Below are positions 10,187 to 19,840 of a stretch of 64,000 nucleotides of DNA, one piece after another. The stretch covers positions 62,001-126,000 of the forward strand of contig PHEC01000002.1 of the NCBI GenBank assembly GCA_002841115.1. Reading direction: 5' to 3'. The notes beneath the pieces were generated by a model, which was not told where the DNA came from, ran no database searches, and saw nothing but the letters and a program-made list of their open reading frames with translations. The DNA comes from Alphaproteobacteria bacterium HGW-Alphaproteobacteria-6. GTDB taxonomy: Bacteria; Pseudomonadota; Alphaproteobacteria; Rhodobacterales; Rhodobacteraceae. Within the stretch, counting starts at the first letter, position 1; every line of letters starts with the position of its first letter. Position numbers and translations under genes: made by a program.

Positions 10187-11641
10187 CTATCTGGCCACAC
10201 CACTTGACTCTGCGCCATACCCCAATATCGACTTGGTCTCGAGGCATTCCTCCATCCCGAAGACGCCGTATTCACGCCCGTTGCCGGACTGCTTGTAGCC
10301 TCCAAAGGCGGCATGGGCGTCCCAGGCAGGGTGGTTGATATGGATCTGGCCGGACCGCACCCGAAGTGCGACGCGACGGGCACGGTCAAGGTCGGCAGAC
10401 TGCACATGGCCGCCCAGACCAAAGACCGTGTCATTGGCGATGGCGATGGCCTCTTCCTCGGTCGTATAGGGCAGGATGCACAGCACCGGTCCGAAAATTT
10501 CCTCCTGGGCGATGCGCATGTCGGTGCGGACGCCTGAAAAGATCGTCGGACGGGCATAAAGCCCGCGGGTCACGCCCTCTGGCTGGCCCGGCCCGCCGCA
10601 GATCATCCGCGCACCTTCCTCAATGCCGATGTGGATCATCTGCTGTACGCGGTCGAATTGCGCGCGGTTGGCGATGGGGCCCATGGTCGTTGCCGGGTCC
10701 GCCGGATCGCCGACGACGATGGTGGCGGCATGGGCGCGGGCCAGCGCCTCGACCTCGGCCAGCTTATCAGCGGGCACGATCATGCGGGTCGGCGCGCTGC
10801 AGGACTGGCCGACATTGCGGAAGGCCGAGGCGATGCCAAGCGGCACCACCCGGGCGAAATCGGCGTCGGGCAGCAGGATGTTGGGCGACTTGCCCCCCAG
10901 TTCCTGCACCACGCGCTTGACGGTCACCGCAGCAGCCTGCGCCACCAGCACACCGGCGCGCACCGAGCCTGTGATCGAGACCATGTCGATGCCCGGGTGT
11001 GACGCGATGGCGGCACCAACCTCGGGCCCGGTGCCGTTGACCAGGTTGAAGACCCCGGGCGGGGCGCCCGCATCATGCATGATCTGCGCGAAGATCAGCG
11101 CGCTGAGGGGCGACATCTCGCTGGGTTTCAGAACCACGGAACAGCCTGCGGCGAGCGCGGGGGCAACCTTGGCGGTGATCTGGTAAAGCGGCCAGTTCCA
11201 GGGAGTGATCAGGCCGCAAACCCCGATCGGCTCGCGGACAATGGCTGTCGGGCCTTTCAGGGTAAGGAAGTCGTACTTCGCAAGCACCTCGATGGCGGCG
11301 CGGACATGAGCGATACCGAACGGCACCTGCGCCGCGCGGGAAAAGCTGATGGCCGTGCCCATTTCCCGCGTCATCGCCTGCGCCAGATCCTCGGCCCGGG
11401 CCTCCATCAGCGCCAGTATCCGCCCGAGCAGGGCGCGGCGTTCCTGCGGTGTGGTGGCGGAAAAACCGACGAACGCCCGGCGCGCGGCGGTGACGGCACG
11501 GTCAACATCGGCGGCCGTCCCGGCGGCAATGCTGCCGATCTGCGTTTCCGTCGCGGGATCGGTGAAGGCGATGACCTCATCGGACGACGGATCGACCCAT
11601 GCGCCGTCGATGTAGAACTGCCGCGTTCTGGTCATGTCCAT
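10187..11641 (-). CDS. Aldehyde dehydrogenase family protein
   Basis: TPWNWPLYQITAKVAPALAAGCSVVLKPSE, QELGGKSPNILLPDA, GQSCSAPTRMIV. Confidence 0.9.
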   Translation of the reverse strand: MDMTRTRQFYIDGAWVDPSSDEVIAFTDPATETQIGSIAAGTAADVDRAVTAARRAFVGFSATTPQERRALLGRILALMEARAEDLAQAMTREMGTAISFSRAAQVPFGIAHVRAAIEVLAKYDFLTLKGPTAIVREPIGVCGLITPWNWPLYQITAKVAPALAAGCSVVLKPSEMSPLSALIFAQIMHDAGAPPGVFNLVNGTGPEVGAAIASHPGIDMVSITGSVRAGVLVAQAAAVTVKRVVQELGGKSPNILLPDADFARVVPLGIASAFRNVGQSCSAPTRMIVPADKLAEVEALARAHAATIVVGDPADPATTMGPIANRAQFDRVQQMIHIGIEEGARMICGGPGQPEGVTRGLYARPTIFSGVRTDMRIAQEEIFGPVLCILPYTTEEEAIAIANDTVFGLGGHVQSADLDRARRVALRVRSGQIHINHPAWDAHAAFGGYKQSGNGREYGVFGMEECLETKSILGYGAESSGVAR

Positions 11642-11662
11642 CGGGCTTTCCTCGTTCATCCC

Positions 11663-12940
11663 TCAGTGCAGGTAGTCTTGCAGTTTGTAGTAGGCACCGA
11701 CGAAGGGCAGGAACCATGGCCGCCCGAAATGGCCCGGAATCGCCGGCCAGTCGAAATCGCCCCAGGGATTGGCGCGGGTATTGCCCTCCATCACCTCGGA
11801 CATGATCTGGCCCATGTAGGTCGCCATGTGGGTGCCGTGGCCGGAATAGCCCATCGAATAGAACAGCCCCTCGCGTTCCCCGGCACGGGGCAGGCGGTCG
11901 GCGGTCATGTCCACCATGCCACCCCAGCAATAGTCGATCCTGGTGTTGGTCAGACTTGGGAAGATCTCGATCATCGACCGCCGCAGGATGGCACCGCTTT
12001 TGACATCGGAACTGGCGTTGGACCCGGCAAAGCGGGCACGGCCCCCGAACAGCAGGCGGTTGTCCGGCGTGACGCGGAAATAGCTGACAAAGTTGCGGGT
12101 GTCGGTGGCGTTGCGACGGCCCGGCACCAGCGCGTCAAGCTGATCCTTGGACAAGGGTTCGGTGACGATCAGGAAGGCCCCGACCGGCACGATGCGGCGG
12201 CGGAACCAGGACAGCGGGCCGACCGCCGAGGTGCCGGTGGCCAGAAGCACTTGCTGGGCATTGACCGACCCGCGCGGCGTGGTCAGCCGGTGCGCCTGCC
12301 CGTTCAACCGCTTGATGCCGGTCACCGGACTGGTGTCATAGAGCCGCGCGCCGTGCCGCGCGGCGGCGGTGGCAAGGCCATGGACATACTTGCCCATATG
12401 CATCTGGGCTGAGCGCGGAAAGATCAGCCCGCCGAAATAGCGGTCGGTGCCAACCTCCGCACCCATATCGGCGCGCGCGACCAGCCGCGCCTCCGGATCT
12501 GCCCCCTGCACCATCAGCGCATGGGATCGGGCCAGCTTGTCGTAATGCGCGGGCTTGGCCGCCATCTTCAGCTTGCCGACGCGCTGAAAGTTGCAGTCGA
12601 TGCTTTCCTCGCGGATCAGGGTTTCGACCGTATCAACCGCAGTATTGAAGCTTTGATACAGCCGCAGCGCAGTTTCCGCCCCCAGCTTGCCCACCATCCC
12701 GGCATAGTCCTGCGCAAAGCCGTTGTTGCACATGCCGCCGTTGCGTCCCGAGGCGCAGCCACCAAGGCGGTCAGCCTCCAGCAGCACGACGCTTGCGCCC
12801 TTCTTCGCCAGGGCAATAGCGGCGGAAAGGCCGGTAAAGCCGCCACCGACAACGGCGACATCGAAGTCACCTTCCACCGGCCCCTTTTCGAGCCCTTGGA
12901 ATTCGGGGGCGGTGTCGCGCCAGTAGGGAACGAGTTTCAT
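11663..12940 (-). CDS. DAO-family FAD-dependent oxidoreductase (gamma-glutamylputrescine oxidase-like)
   Basis: FDVAVVGGGFTGLSAAIALAKKGASVVLLEADRLGGCASGRNGGMC. Confidence 0.87.
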   Translation of the reverse strand: MKLVPYWRDTAPEFQGLEKGPVEGDFDVAVVGGGFTGLSAAIALAKKGASVVLLEADRLGGCASGRNGGMCNNGFAQDYAGMVGKLGAETALRLYQSFNTAVDTVETLIREESIDCNFQRVGKLKMAAKPAHYDKLARSHALMVQGADPEARLVARADMGAEVGTDRYFGGLIFPRSAQMHMGKYVHGLATAAARHGARLYDTSPVTGIKRLNGQAHRLTTPRGSVNAQQVLLATGTSAVGPLSWFRRRIVPVGAFLIVTEPLSKDQLDALVPGRRNATDTRNFVSYFRVTPDNRLLFGGRARFAGSNASSDVKSGAILRRSMIEIFPSLTNTRIDYCWGGMVDMTADRLPRAGEREGLFYSMGYSGHGTHMATYMGQIMSEVMEGNTRANPWGDFDWPAIPGHFGRPWFLPFVGAYYKLQDYLH

Positions 12941-12950
12941 CTCGGCTGCC

Positions 12951-13829
12951 TCAACCAAAGGATTGACTGGCCAGAGCGAAGATCCGCTCTGGTCCGGAAA
13001 TCGCGGGGTGTTGTCCCCGGATCATGGTGGTGACCTGCCCGACCTCGGGTAGGCCCTGCGCCGTCAACCAGGGGCCGAGCCCGCTGTCGCCGGGGATGTC
13101 GATGCGAAGGGTCTGGCCGAGATTTGTCCGCAGGAAATAGCCGATCAGCGCCTTTGCATCCTCTGTCCCGGTCGCGACCACCGGCCCGATCACCTGCCCC
13201 AGACCAAAGGGGCGGCAGATGGCATAGGCCTGCGGGCGGCCCGCACATTCGACCACCGCGACCGCGCCGTTCTGTGTCAGTTCCCCGATCATCCGGCGCC
13301 GGTCCGCCCCAAAGGCGCGCTGGTCCATCTGCAACAGCGCCTCAAGATCATTGGCGCGGGCGATGCGAACCGGCAGATCGGCTGACGGCTGCGGGTGATC
13401 AGCGGAGGTTTGCGCCAGATGTTGGTGAACGCTGCCCAGGGCGTCGAAGCCAAAGCTCTGATACAGTCGCGTGCCCTCGGCGGTAGAGTTCAGCATGACG
13501 GCCCGGTCGCCGGTCAACTCCAGCACCTGTGTCAACAGCGCCCGCCCCAGCCCACGACCCTGCATCGCCGGTGCGACGATGATGCTGCCGCAAGTGGCGA
13601 AAGCGTCCCCATAGGGCCAGCAGAGAGCAGAGCCGATCACCTGACCGTTCTCTTCGGCCAGAACCCCCTGCCCCAGAACTTGGGCAATGCGCCAGTCCTC
13701 CAGCCGGTAGGCCCAGCCCGCTGCCCGCGAAAGCTGCAATGCGCTTTCCAAATCGCGTTTTGCGCCCGTCATCGGGCGCAGGGCTATGGACGGTCGTGCT
13801 TCGGGGGGTAGAATGGAATTCACGGGCAT
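12951..13829 (-). CDS. GNAT family N-acetyltransferase, two-domain (paralogue 2 of 3)
   Basis: RAAGWAYRLEDWRIAQVLGQGVLAEENGQVIGSALCWPYGDAFAT, QGRGLGRALL. Confidence 0.85.
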   Translation of the reverse strand: MPVNSILPPEARPSIALRPMTGAKRDLESALQLSRAAGWAYRLEDWRIAQVLGQGVLAEENGQVIGSALCWPYGDAFATCGSIIVAPAMQGRGLGRALLTQVLELTGDRAVMLNSTAEGTRLYQSFGFDALGSVHQHLAQTSADHPQPSADLPVRIARANDLEALLQMDQRAFGADRRRMIGELTQNGAVAVVECAGRPQAYAICRPFGLGQVIGPVVATGTEDAKALIGYFLRTNLGQTLRIDIPGDSGLGPWLTAQGLPEVGQVTTMIRGQHPAISGPERIFALASQSFG

Positions 13830-13833
13830 ATCC

Positions 13834-14235
13834 TCAGTTCTTGCAGGCGGCGACGGCGTCGATTTCAACAAGATAGCCGTAGTGCAGCTCTGGCACGGGA
13901 ACGACCGTCCGCGCCGGGCGCGCATCCCCCAGCATCTGCGCATAGACGGCATTGAAGCGCGGCCAGTTGGCGACATCGACGATATAAGCCGTCACCTTGA
14001 GCAGGTCTGCGACCGAGGCGCCGACACACTCGGCCACGGAGATCAGGTTGCGGATCGCCTGCCTGGCCTGTTCGTCGAAATCGGCCTCCGGGTGGTGGCT
14101 GCCGTCCGGCGCGACGGGCAGTTGCCCCGAGATATAGACCAGCCCGGCATGCCTGATCGCCTGCGCATAGTGGCCAGCCGCAACCGGAGCGTTGGGCGTG
14201 GAAATTGTGGTTATGGTCGCGTCACGCATCACCAA
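13834..14235 (-). CDS. RidA family protein
   Basis: HYAQAIRHAGLVYISGQLPVAPDG, RTVVPVPELHYGYLVEIDAVA. Confidence 0.92.
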   Translation of the reverse strand: MVMRDATITTISTPNAPVAAGHYAQAIRHAGLVYISGQLPVAPDGSHHPEADFDEQARQAIRNLISVAECVGASVADLLKVTAYIVDVANWPRFNAVYAQMLGDARPARTVVPVPELHYGYLVEIDAVAACKN

Positions 14236-16826
14236 CCCCCGAAACGCGGCCAGACGGCCTTGATGTCGCGGCTGCCGCTATACAGGACATGGTAGCGGTC
14301 ATGCTGGGCACCGGTGGCGCAGGCGTGGTTGGGCAGGATGCGTATGCGCGTGCCGATCGGCAGATCGGGCAGCGCGGCAGCGGAACCGGGCCGCAGGGCA
14401 AGAATGCCGTGCTCCTGATTGGCTTCGGCCATGATCAGATCGACCAGCGGGATGCCGTCGATGTCGCAGACCAGCCCGTAACCCTGATCGACCGCCTGCT
14501 TCGATGTGCCACGATCACGCGACATCGCCATCCAGCCTGCATCTACAAGGATCCAGCCCTTTTCGGGCTGGTGGCCGATCACCGTGGCCAGCACCGATAC
14601 CGCGATGTCGTCGATCTGGCAGACACCTATCCCGGCCATGACCAGATCAAAGAACACGAAGACCCCGGCCCGCACTTCGGTCACGCCGTCCAGATTTTCG
14701 GCGAAATGCGCCGTGGGGGTCGAGCCGACGCTGACGACGGGGCATTCGTATCCGGCCTCGCGCAGGATCGTCGCTGCCTCGACCGCGCCTGAGCGTTCAC
14801 CTTCGGCGCAGGCGCGCAGGGCTGCGGCGCCGCGTGCGCCATAGCTGTCGCCGGCATGGGTCAGCACTCCGCGCAGAGTGCCGCCCGATTTCAAGGCCTC
14901 GGCGATGGCCAGCAGCCGGTTGCGGTCACCCGGCAGCACGCCGGAACGGTGTCCGTCGCAGTCGATCTCGATCAGCGCCGGGATTGCGTCGCCGGATTTG
15001 CGCGAGGCTTCAGCCACGGCCCGGGCCTGTGCGACGGTGTCAAGCGTCACCGCCAGATCCACACCTGCTGCCCGCAGCGCCTGCACGCGACCCAGCTTGT
15101 CAGGCGCAATGCCTACCGCATAGGTGATGTCGGTCACGCCTGCAGCGGCGAACTCCTCGGCCTCTTTCAGGGTGGAAACAGTCGCCGGGCCCGCAGGCGT
15201 GGTCATCACCCGCCGCGCGACATCGGGCGATTTGACGGTTTTCAGATGTGCGCGCAGGGTGGGGCCAAGCTGCTGCAGACGGCCCCGCAGCCGCGCCACG
15301 TTGCGGTCCATGCGGTCGCGGTCAAGGACCAGACAAGGGGTCGCCAGGGTTTCAAGGCGCAGGTCTGAGCGATCGGCGTCGGGCTGGTTCGTGATGGACG
15401 CGATGGCCGAATTATGGATGACAGTTTCGATGTAGCGTTTGACCACCTCGACGTCGGCAGGCAGGTACTCAAGGCGCTGTGGCAGATCTTCGATGCCGAT
15501 AAAGCGCCCCGGACAATCCGGCATGCGGTTCAGCGCCTCGCGGATGGTTGCCGCGAATTTGACCGGCAAGGCCGTTTCGAGCACGATCATCGGTCTCTGT
15601 GGATCGGCGAACCGCCGCGCCACGGTGATCCCATCCGCTGTGTGTGGGTCGACCACGCTCTCGTGGCACTGCCAAACATCGCGGATCGTGGCCAGCCGGT
15701 CGGCATGGGTGCTTTTGCCGCTGTTAAAGCCGAAGACCGTCGCAACCTGCCCGAAGGCGGGATCACCGCCCAGGTCAAATTGTCCGTGCGCGCGCAGTTG
15801 ATCATCAAACAGCACCTTCGTCCGCGCCGCATCGCGCCCCAAAAGGTCGAAGACGAAACGTTCCAGATTGGACGCCTTGGAAATATCCATCGAAGGACTT
15901 GAAGTTTCATGCGTGTCGACACGGCCGCGCGGCCAATACCGGCCGGAGCGGAAAAATTCGTCGAGCACATCATTCTCGTTTGTCGCGATGACAAGCCGTT
16001 TGATCGGAAGCCCCATCATGCGCGCCACATGACCGGCACAGATGTTGCCGAAATTGCCGGAGGGGACGGTGAAATCGACCCCTGCCGCGCCTTCTGCCGA
16101 CACCTGCAAGTATCCGGCAAAGTAATAGACCACCTGCGCGACAACCCGGGCCCAGTTGATTGAATTGACCGCCCCGATCTTGTGGCGGCGCTTGAAATCC
16201 AGATCGCCGGACACGGATTTGACGATGTCCTGGCAGTCGTCGAACACGCCCTCGATCGCCAGGTTGTGGATGTTTTCGTCTTGCAGGCTGAACATCTGGG
16301 CCTGCTGGAAGGCGCTCATCCGCCCCATCGGCGACATCATGATGACCTGGATCCGCTTCTTGCCGCGCAAGGCATGTTCCGCAGCGCTGCCGGTGTCGCC
16401 GCTGGTCGCGCCGAGGATGTTCAACGTGTCCTGTCGGCGCTCCATCTCGTATTCAAGGAGGTTGCCCAGGAACTGCATTGCCATGTCCTTGAAGGCCAGC
16501 GTCGGGCCGTTGGACAGTTCCTGGATGTTCAGCCCCTGCTCCAGCTCGCGGACGGGCGCGATGACTGGGGTCCCGAAAACCTCCGGCGTGTAACTGCGTT
16601 CGCAGATCGCCATGAGGTCGGCAGCAGGAATGTCGTCGATGTAGAGCGACAGGATTTCGAACGCCAGTTGCGGGTAAGACAGATCGCGCCAGCGGTTCAG
16701 TGTCGCGGCATCGACCTGCGGATAGCTCTCGGGGAGATAGAGCCCGCCATCCGGCGCCAGCCCTTCGAGCAGGATCTCGCAAAACCGCTTGCGATCGGGA
16801 TGGCCTCGGGTGGAGAGATATTTCAT
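14229..16826 (-). CDS. Threonine synthase fused to a D-threonine aldolase / D-serine dehydratase-like domain
   Basis: N-part MKYLSTRGHPDRKRFCEILLEGLAPDGGLYLPE...SNGPTLAFKDMAMQFLG...NILGATSGDTGSAAEHAL is ThrC; C-part (about 15360 down to 14229) LATPCLVLDRDRMDRNVARL...RAHLKTVKS...EIDCDGHRSGV...VSVGSTPTA is DTA/DSD1-like; no stop between them. Confidence 0.93.
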   Translation of the reverse strand: MKYLSTRGHPDRKRFCEILLEGLAPDGGLYLPESYPQVDAATLNRWRDLSYPQLAFEILSLYIDDIPAADLMAICERSYTPEVFGTPVIAPVRELEQGLNIQELSNGPTLAFKDMAMQFLGNLLEYEMERRQDTLNILGATSGDTGSAAEHALRGKKRIQVIMMSPMGRMSAFQQAQMFSLQDENIHNLAIEGVFDDCQDIVKSVSGDLDFKRRHKIGAVNSINWARVVAQVVYYFAGYLQVSAEGAAGVDFTVPSGNFGNICAGHVARMMGLPIKRLVIATNENDVLDEFFRSGRYWPRGRVDTHETSSPSMDISKASNLERFVFDLLGRDAARTKVLFDDQLRAHGQFDLGGDPAFGQVATVFGFNSGKSTHADRLATIRDVWQCHESVVDPHTADGITVARRFADPQRPMIVLETALPVKFAATIREALNRMPDCPGRFIGIEDLPQRLEYLPADVEVVKRYIETVIHNSAIASITNQPDADRSDLRLETLATPCLVLDRDRMDRNVARLRGRLQQLGPTLRAHLKTVKSPDVARRVMTTPAGPATVSTLKEAEEFAAAGVTDITYAVGIAPDKLGRVQALRAAGVDLAVTLDTVAQARAVAEASRKSGDAIPALIEIDCDGHRSGVLPGDRNRLLAIAEALKSGGTLRGVLTHAGDSYGARGAAALRACAEGERSGAVEAATILREAGYECPVVSVGSTPTAHFAENLDGVTEVRAGVFVFFDLVMAGIGVCQIDDIAVSVLATVIGHQPEKGWILVDAGWMAMSRDRGTSKQAVDQGYGLVCDIDGIPLVDLIMAEANQEHGILALRPGSAAALPDLPIGTRIRILPNHACATGAQHDRYHVLYSGSRDIKAVWPRFGGW

Positions 16827-16896
16827 CGGCTGTACTTTCTTCCGACCCGGTCGGATTGCGATCATCCGACGAGAGAATTCACCTTGATCCCGTCAG

Positions 16897-18207
16897 TCAG
16901 CGGCTGTGGCGCGACCAGGCGATGCGGTCCTGCAACGCGAAGCCCTGGATGATGGCCGGCATGAACCAAGGGTTGCCACGGTAAAACGGGACGGCGGCGG
17001 GCGGGCGGAAGTCGAAGGCGCTTTCGGCTTCAACAGCATGGCCCATCAGCTTGTTCGCCGCGCGGGTGCCAAGCCAGGGCGCCCAGACCACGCCCGAACC
17101 GCAGAAGCCGGTGGCATAAAGCACGCCGTCCTTTGCGAAGATCCGGGGCAGCATGTCGCGGTTCATCGCCACATTGCCGAACCAGCTGTGCGTCAGCCGC
17201 ACCCTCTCCAGTTCGGGAAACAGCTCGATCAGCCCACGGCGCAGGCGCAGCGTCGGCGCGGCCGGGTCACCCGTCCGCGAGCTGTCGCGCCCGCCCAGCA
17301 GGATGCGTTTTCCATCCGGCGAAGGGCGGTAGTAAAAGCCAAGCTCGCGGCCCTCGCCGACCATCATCTGCTTTGGCATCAGCCGCGCCATGATCTCGGG
17401 CGAAAGCTCTTCGGTGGCGATCATCCGCGACCGAACCGGCACCAGACGGCGACGCAGGTAGGGCACAGCACCGTCGGTATAGCCGTTGGTGCAGACCAGC
17501 ACCTGCCGCACCTTCACGGTCCCTGCCGCCGTGGTGACCTGAAACCCGCTGACATCGCGGGCAATCGATGTGACCGGCGTATGCGAGTGAACCGTCAGAC
17601 CGGCGGCGAGTGCCACCCGCAGCAGTTCGGAATGAAACTTGGCCGGATCCAGACCGCCCGTGTCCTTGCGGACCGTGCCGCCCCGGTAAAAATCTGTGCC
17701 GATATAGTTGCGCTGCTCGGCATGCGGCACGGCGTAGGCTTCAATTCCAAGCCGCTTTGCCAAAGCCTCGGCACCGCGGGCTTTTGTCTCGTATTGTTGG
17801 AACCCAAGGGCACCGCTGAACGAGCCAACCTGCTTGAAATCGCACTCCAGACCCTCGGCGGCGATGAAGTCATACAGAAATTCGCGCGCAACCTTGCCCT
17901 CGGCCTCGATAGCCAGTGCCTTGCCTTCGCCAAAACGCCGGTTGATCGTGGCGCTGTCGGGTCGGATCGAGCCGCTGGTCATGCCGCCGTTGCGGGTAGA
18001 GGCACCTTCGCCGGGGTTCATCGCATCGAAGGCCGCGACCGAACGCCCGGCGCGGGCCAGCGCGATGCCCGCCGACAGCCCGGCATAGCCGGCACCGACA
18101 ATCAGCACATCCAGCTGCTTGGCCAGGGGCTGGGACGGCACCTCCGTTACCGGAGCCGCCTCCCACCAATAGGGCGTGTTCTTGTCGGAGACTTTGGGTT
18201 CTGGCAT
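16897..18207 (-). CDS. DAO-family FAD-dependent oxidoreductase
   Basis: LDVLIVGAGYAGLSAGIALARAGRSVAAFDAMNPGEGASTRNGGMTSG; FCGSGVVWAPWLG C-terminal FAD motif. Confidence 0.88.
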   Translation of the reverse strand: MPEPKVSDKNTPYWWEAAPVTEVPSQPLAKQLDVLIVGAGYAGLSAGIALARAGRSVAAFDAMNPGEGASTRNGGMTSGSIRPDSATINRRFGEGKALAIEAEGKVAREFLYDFIAAEGLECDFKQVGSFSGALGFQQYETKARGAEALAKRLGIEAYAVPHAEQRNYIGTDFYRGGTVRKDTGGLDPAKFHSELLRVALAAGLTVHSHTPVTSIARDVSGFQVTTAAGTVKVRQVLVCTNGYTDGAVPYLRRRLVPVRSRMIATEELSPEIMARLMPKQMMVGEGRELGFYYRPSPDGKRILLGGRDSSRTGDPAAPTLRLRRGLIELFPELERVRLTHSWFGNVAMNRDMLPRIFAKDGVLYATGFCGSGVVWAPWLGTRAANKLMGHAVEAESAFDFRPPAAVPFYRGNPWFMPAIIQGFALQDRIAWSRHSR

Positions 18208-18557
18208 CGGCATCACTTCTCGTTCGGGGCTTCAGGCTGCAAGAACCAACGGCCCCCTCATGGACCAGAGTGACCGCTTGCCGACGGCAGGATTCACCGC
18301 TTGCGCACCGGCTGGCGACATCTTCTTCCGAACATCCGCCACAAACCGCAGGGTTGGCGCTGCGCGGACCAAAGGCGACAGGAAATGGGGATCGGGCACG
18401 CTGAAGGGCCTATGCGCTTGGAACCAGACTTGTCCCGGACAACCTGCCGATGGCGGATACAGCTTGCGCGTCCGCCAAGCGACTGCGAGAGGACGTCAGG
18501 GCTGGGTCAGCCCGTTCGCGGCGAGCGTTCCGGGGCGTGACGATCCAGCCTGGCAAA

Positions 18558-18579
18558 GTCCGCATACTGGTTTGCGGAC
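18558..18579 (-). terminator. Possible terminator hairpin downstream of the 18587..19462 gene
   Basis: 7-bp perfect stem GTCCGCA/TGCGGAC with 8-nt loop, followed by TTT on the minus strand. Confidence 0.4.
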
Positions 18580-18586
18580 GCTGTGA

Positions 18587-19462
18587 TCAACTCAGCGCGT
18601 GCCCGGCCAATGCGTAGACCCAAGGCGCGTTTGCCGATCGATTCAGGAACCTTCGGCCCTTGGACATCGTGATGGTTGTCTCGCTGACGGCAAGTCCGCA
18701 TTGCGAAAGGAGATCTGCGAATGGTCCAGCCGCTTCGCGGGTGTCGATCCGCACCTGTTGGCCATTCAAGGTCCTCAGATGCCATGCCACCAACAGGATC
18801 GCATCATCATCGTTGTCGGCGACAATCGGGCCGACCACCTGCAGCCCGCCGAACGGGCGGCGCATGGCATAGCCGACCACCTCGCCATGCCGCCGCAAAA
18901 CGCAGGTTGTCGATATCTCGGACAACTGCGCCAGTACCCGCGAGCGGTTGACGCCAAAGCCCAAGGTGTCGCAAGCGGTGATTTCGCCGATCTCGGTGGC
19001 GGGCAATTCGGACAGGGCCCCGTGTGGCAGGCGCAGCTCCGGCACACCGGACACATTGCCACGGTGCATGAAAACGGTCGCCTCCTGCTGAAAGCCGAGC
19101 GTCAGGTATAGCGGATAGGCCGCCCGCGTCGCGTTCAAGGCCAGGTTGCGTTCCTTGCAACGCTCCGTCACCTGTTCCATCAGCCAACGGCCCGCCCCCT
19201 GTGCCTGCGCGCGGGGCGTCGTGATCACCAGGCCGACCGTGGCGAAATCTTCGCCCTGCGGGAACCACATCGCACTGCCGAACACGCGGCCGATTTCATC
19301 GACAGCGACGATCCCTTGTCCGACCTGCCGCAGAAAATCCCAATCTGCGGGTCGATGCGGCCAGCCAACTCCTGCCGAAAGGGCATGCAGCAGGTGAGTG
19401 TCAACTTCGGAAATATCTTGCGCAACCAATTCGAAGGATTTCACGCGAACGGATTTTCCCAT
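18587..19462 (-). CDS. GNAT family N-acetyltransferase, two-domain (paralogue 3 of 3)
   Basis: GVGWPHRPADWDFLRQVGQGIVAVDEIGRVFGSAMWFPQGEDFATVGLVI, same architecture as 5631 and 12951 ORFs. Confidence 0.82.
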   Translation of the reverse strand: MGKSVRVKSFELVAQDISEVDTHLLHALSAGVGWPHRPADWDFLRQVGQGIVAVDEIGRVFGSAMWFPQGEDFATVGLVITTPRAQAQGAGRWLMEQVTERCKERNLALNATRAAYPLYLTLGFQQEATVFMHRGNVSGVPELRLPHGALSELPATEIGEITACDTLGFGVNRSRVLAQLSEISTTCVLRRHGEVVGYAMRRPFGGLQVVGPIVADNDDDAILLVAWHLRTLNGQQVRIDTREAAGPFADLLSQCGLAVSETTITMSKGRRFLNRSANAPWVYALAGHALS

Positions 19463-19840
19463 CGAGACTTCTCTCTCTCGCGACCTGATTGACAAATTTC
19501 CCCCGCCGTATTTTTGGCGGTGCATTCGGCCTTGCAACAGCACTTCCTGACCGAGTGTGGCGGCTTTGTGCCAGCAGTGTATACCGCTCGAGACCTTGTA
19601 TGCCACATCTTCTGCTAAACTTGTGTGGCGGCCCGCAGAAACGGCTCTCTGCGCCCGACCCATCTGCTCTGGGGTATGTCCGCTGATAAAGCACCGCGGC
19701 AGGACCGGATGTGAGATCGGGCAGCGGTGACCGGGCGAGTCCCGCTGCTCCTTACGCCGCCTTGAAGCGGATATGTGGCTGATCCGGTGCAGGGCCCTTT
19801 GTCACCTCTGCCTCTACCCGAAATACATCGCGCAGTAGCG

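Noticed and set aside
14541-14562. Terminator-like CCAGCCC...GGGCTGG hairpin
   Set aside because: Lies within the coding sequence of the aldolase domain
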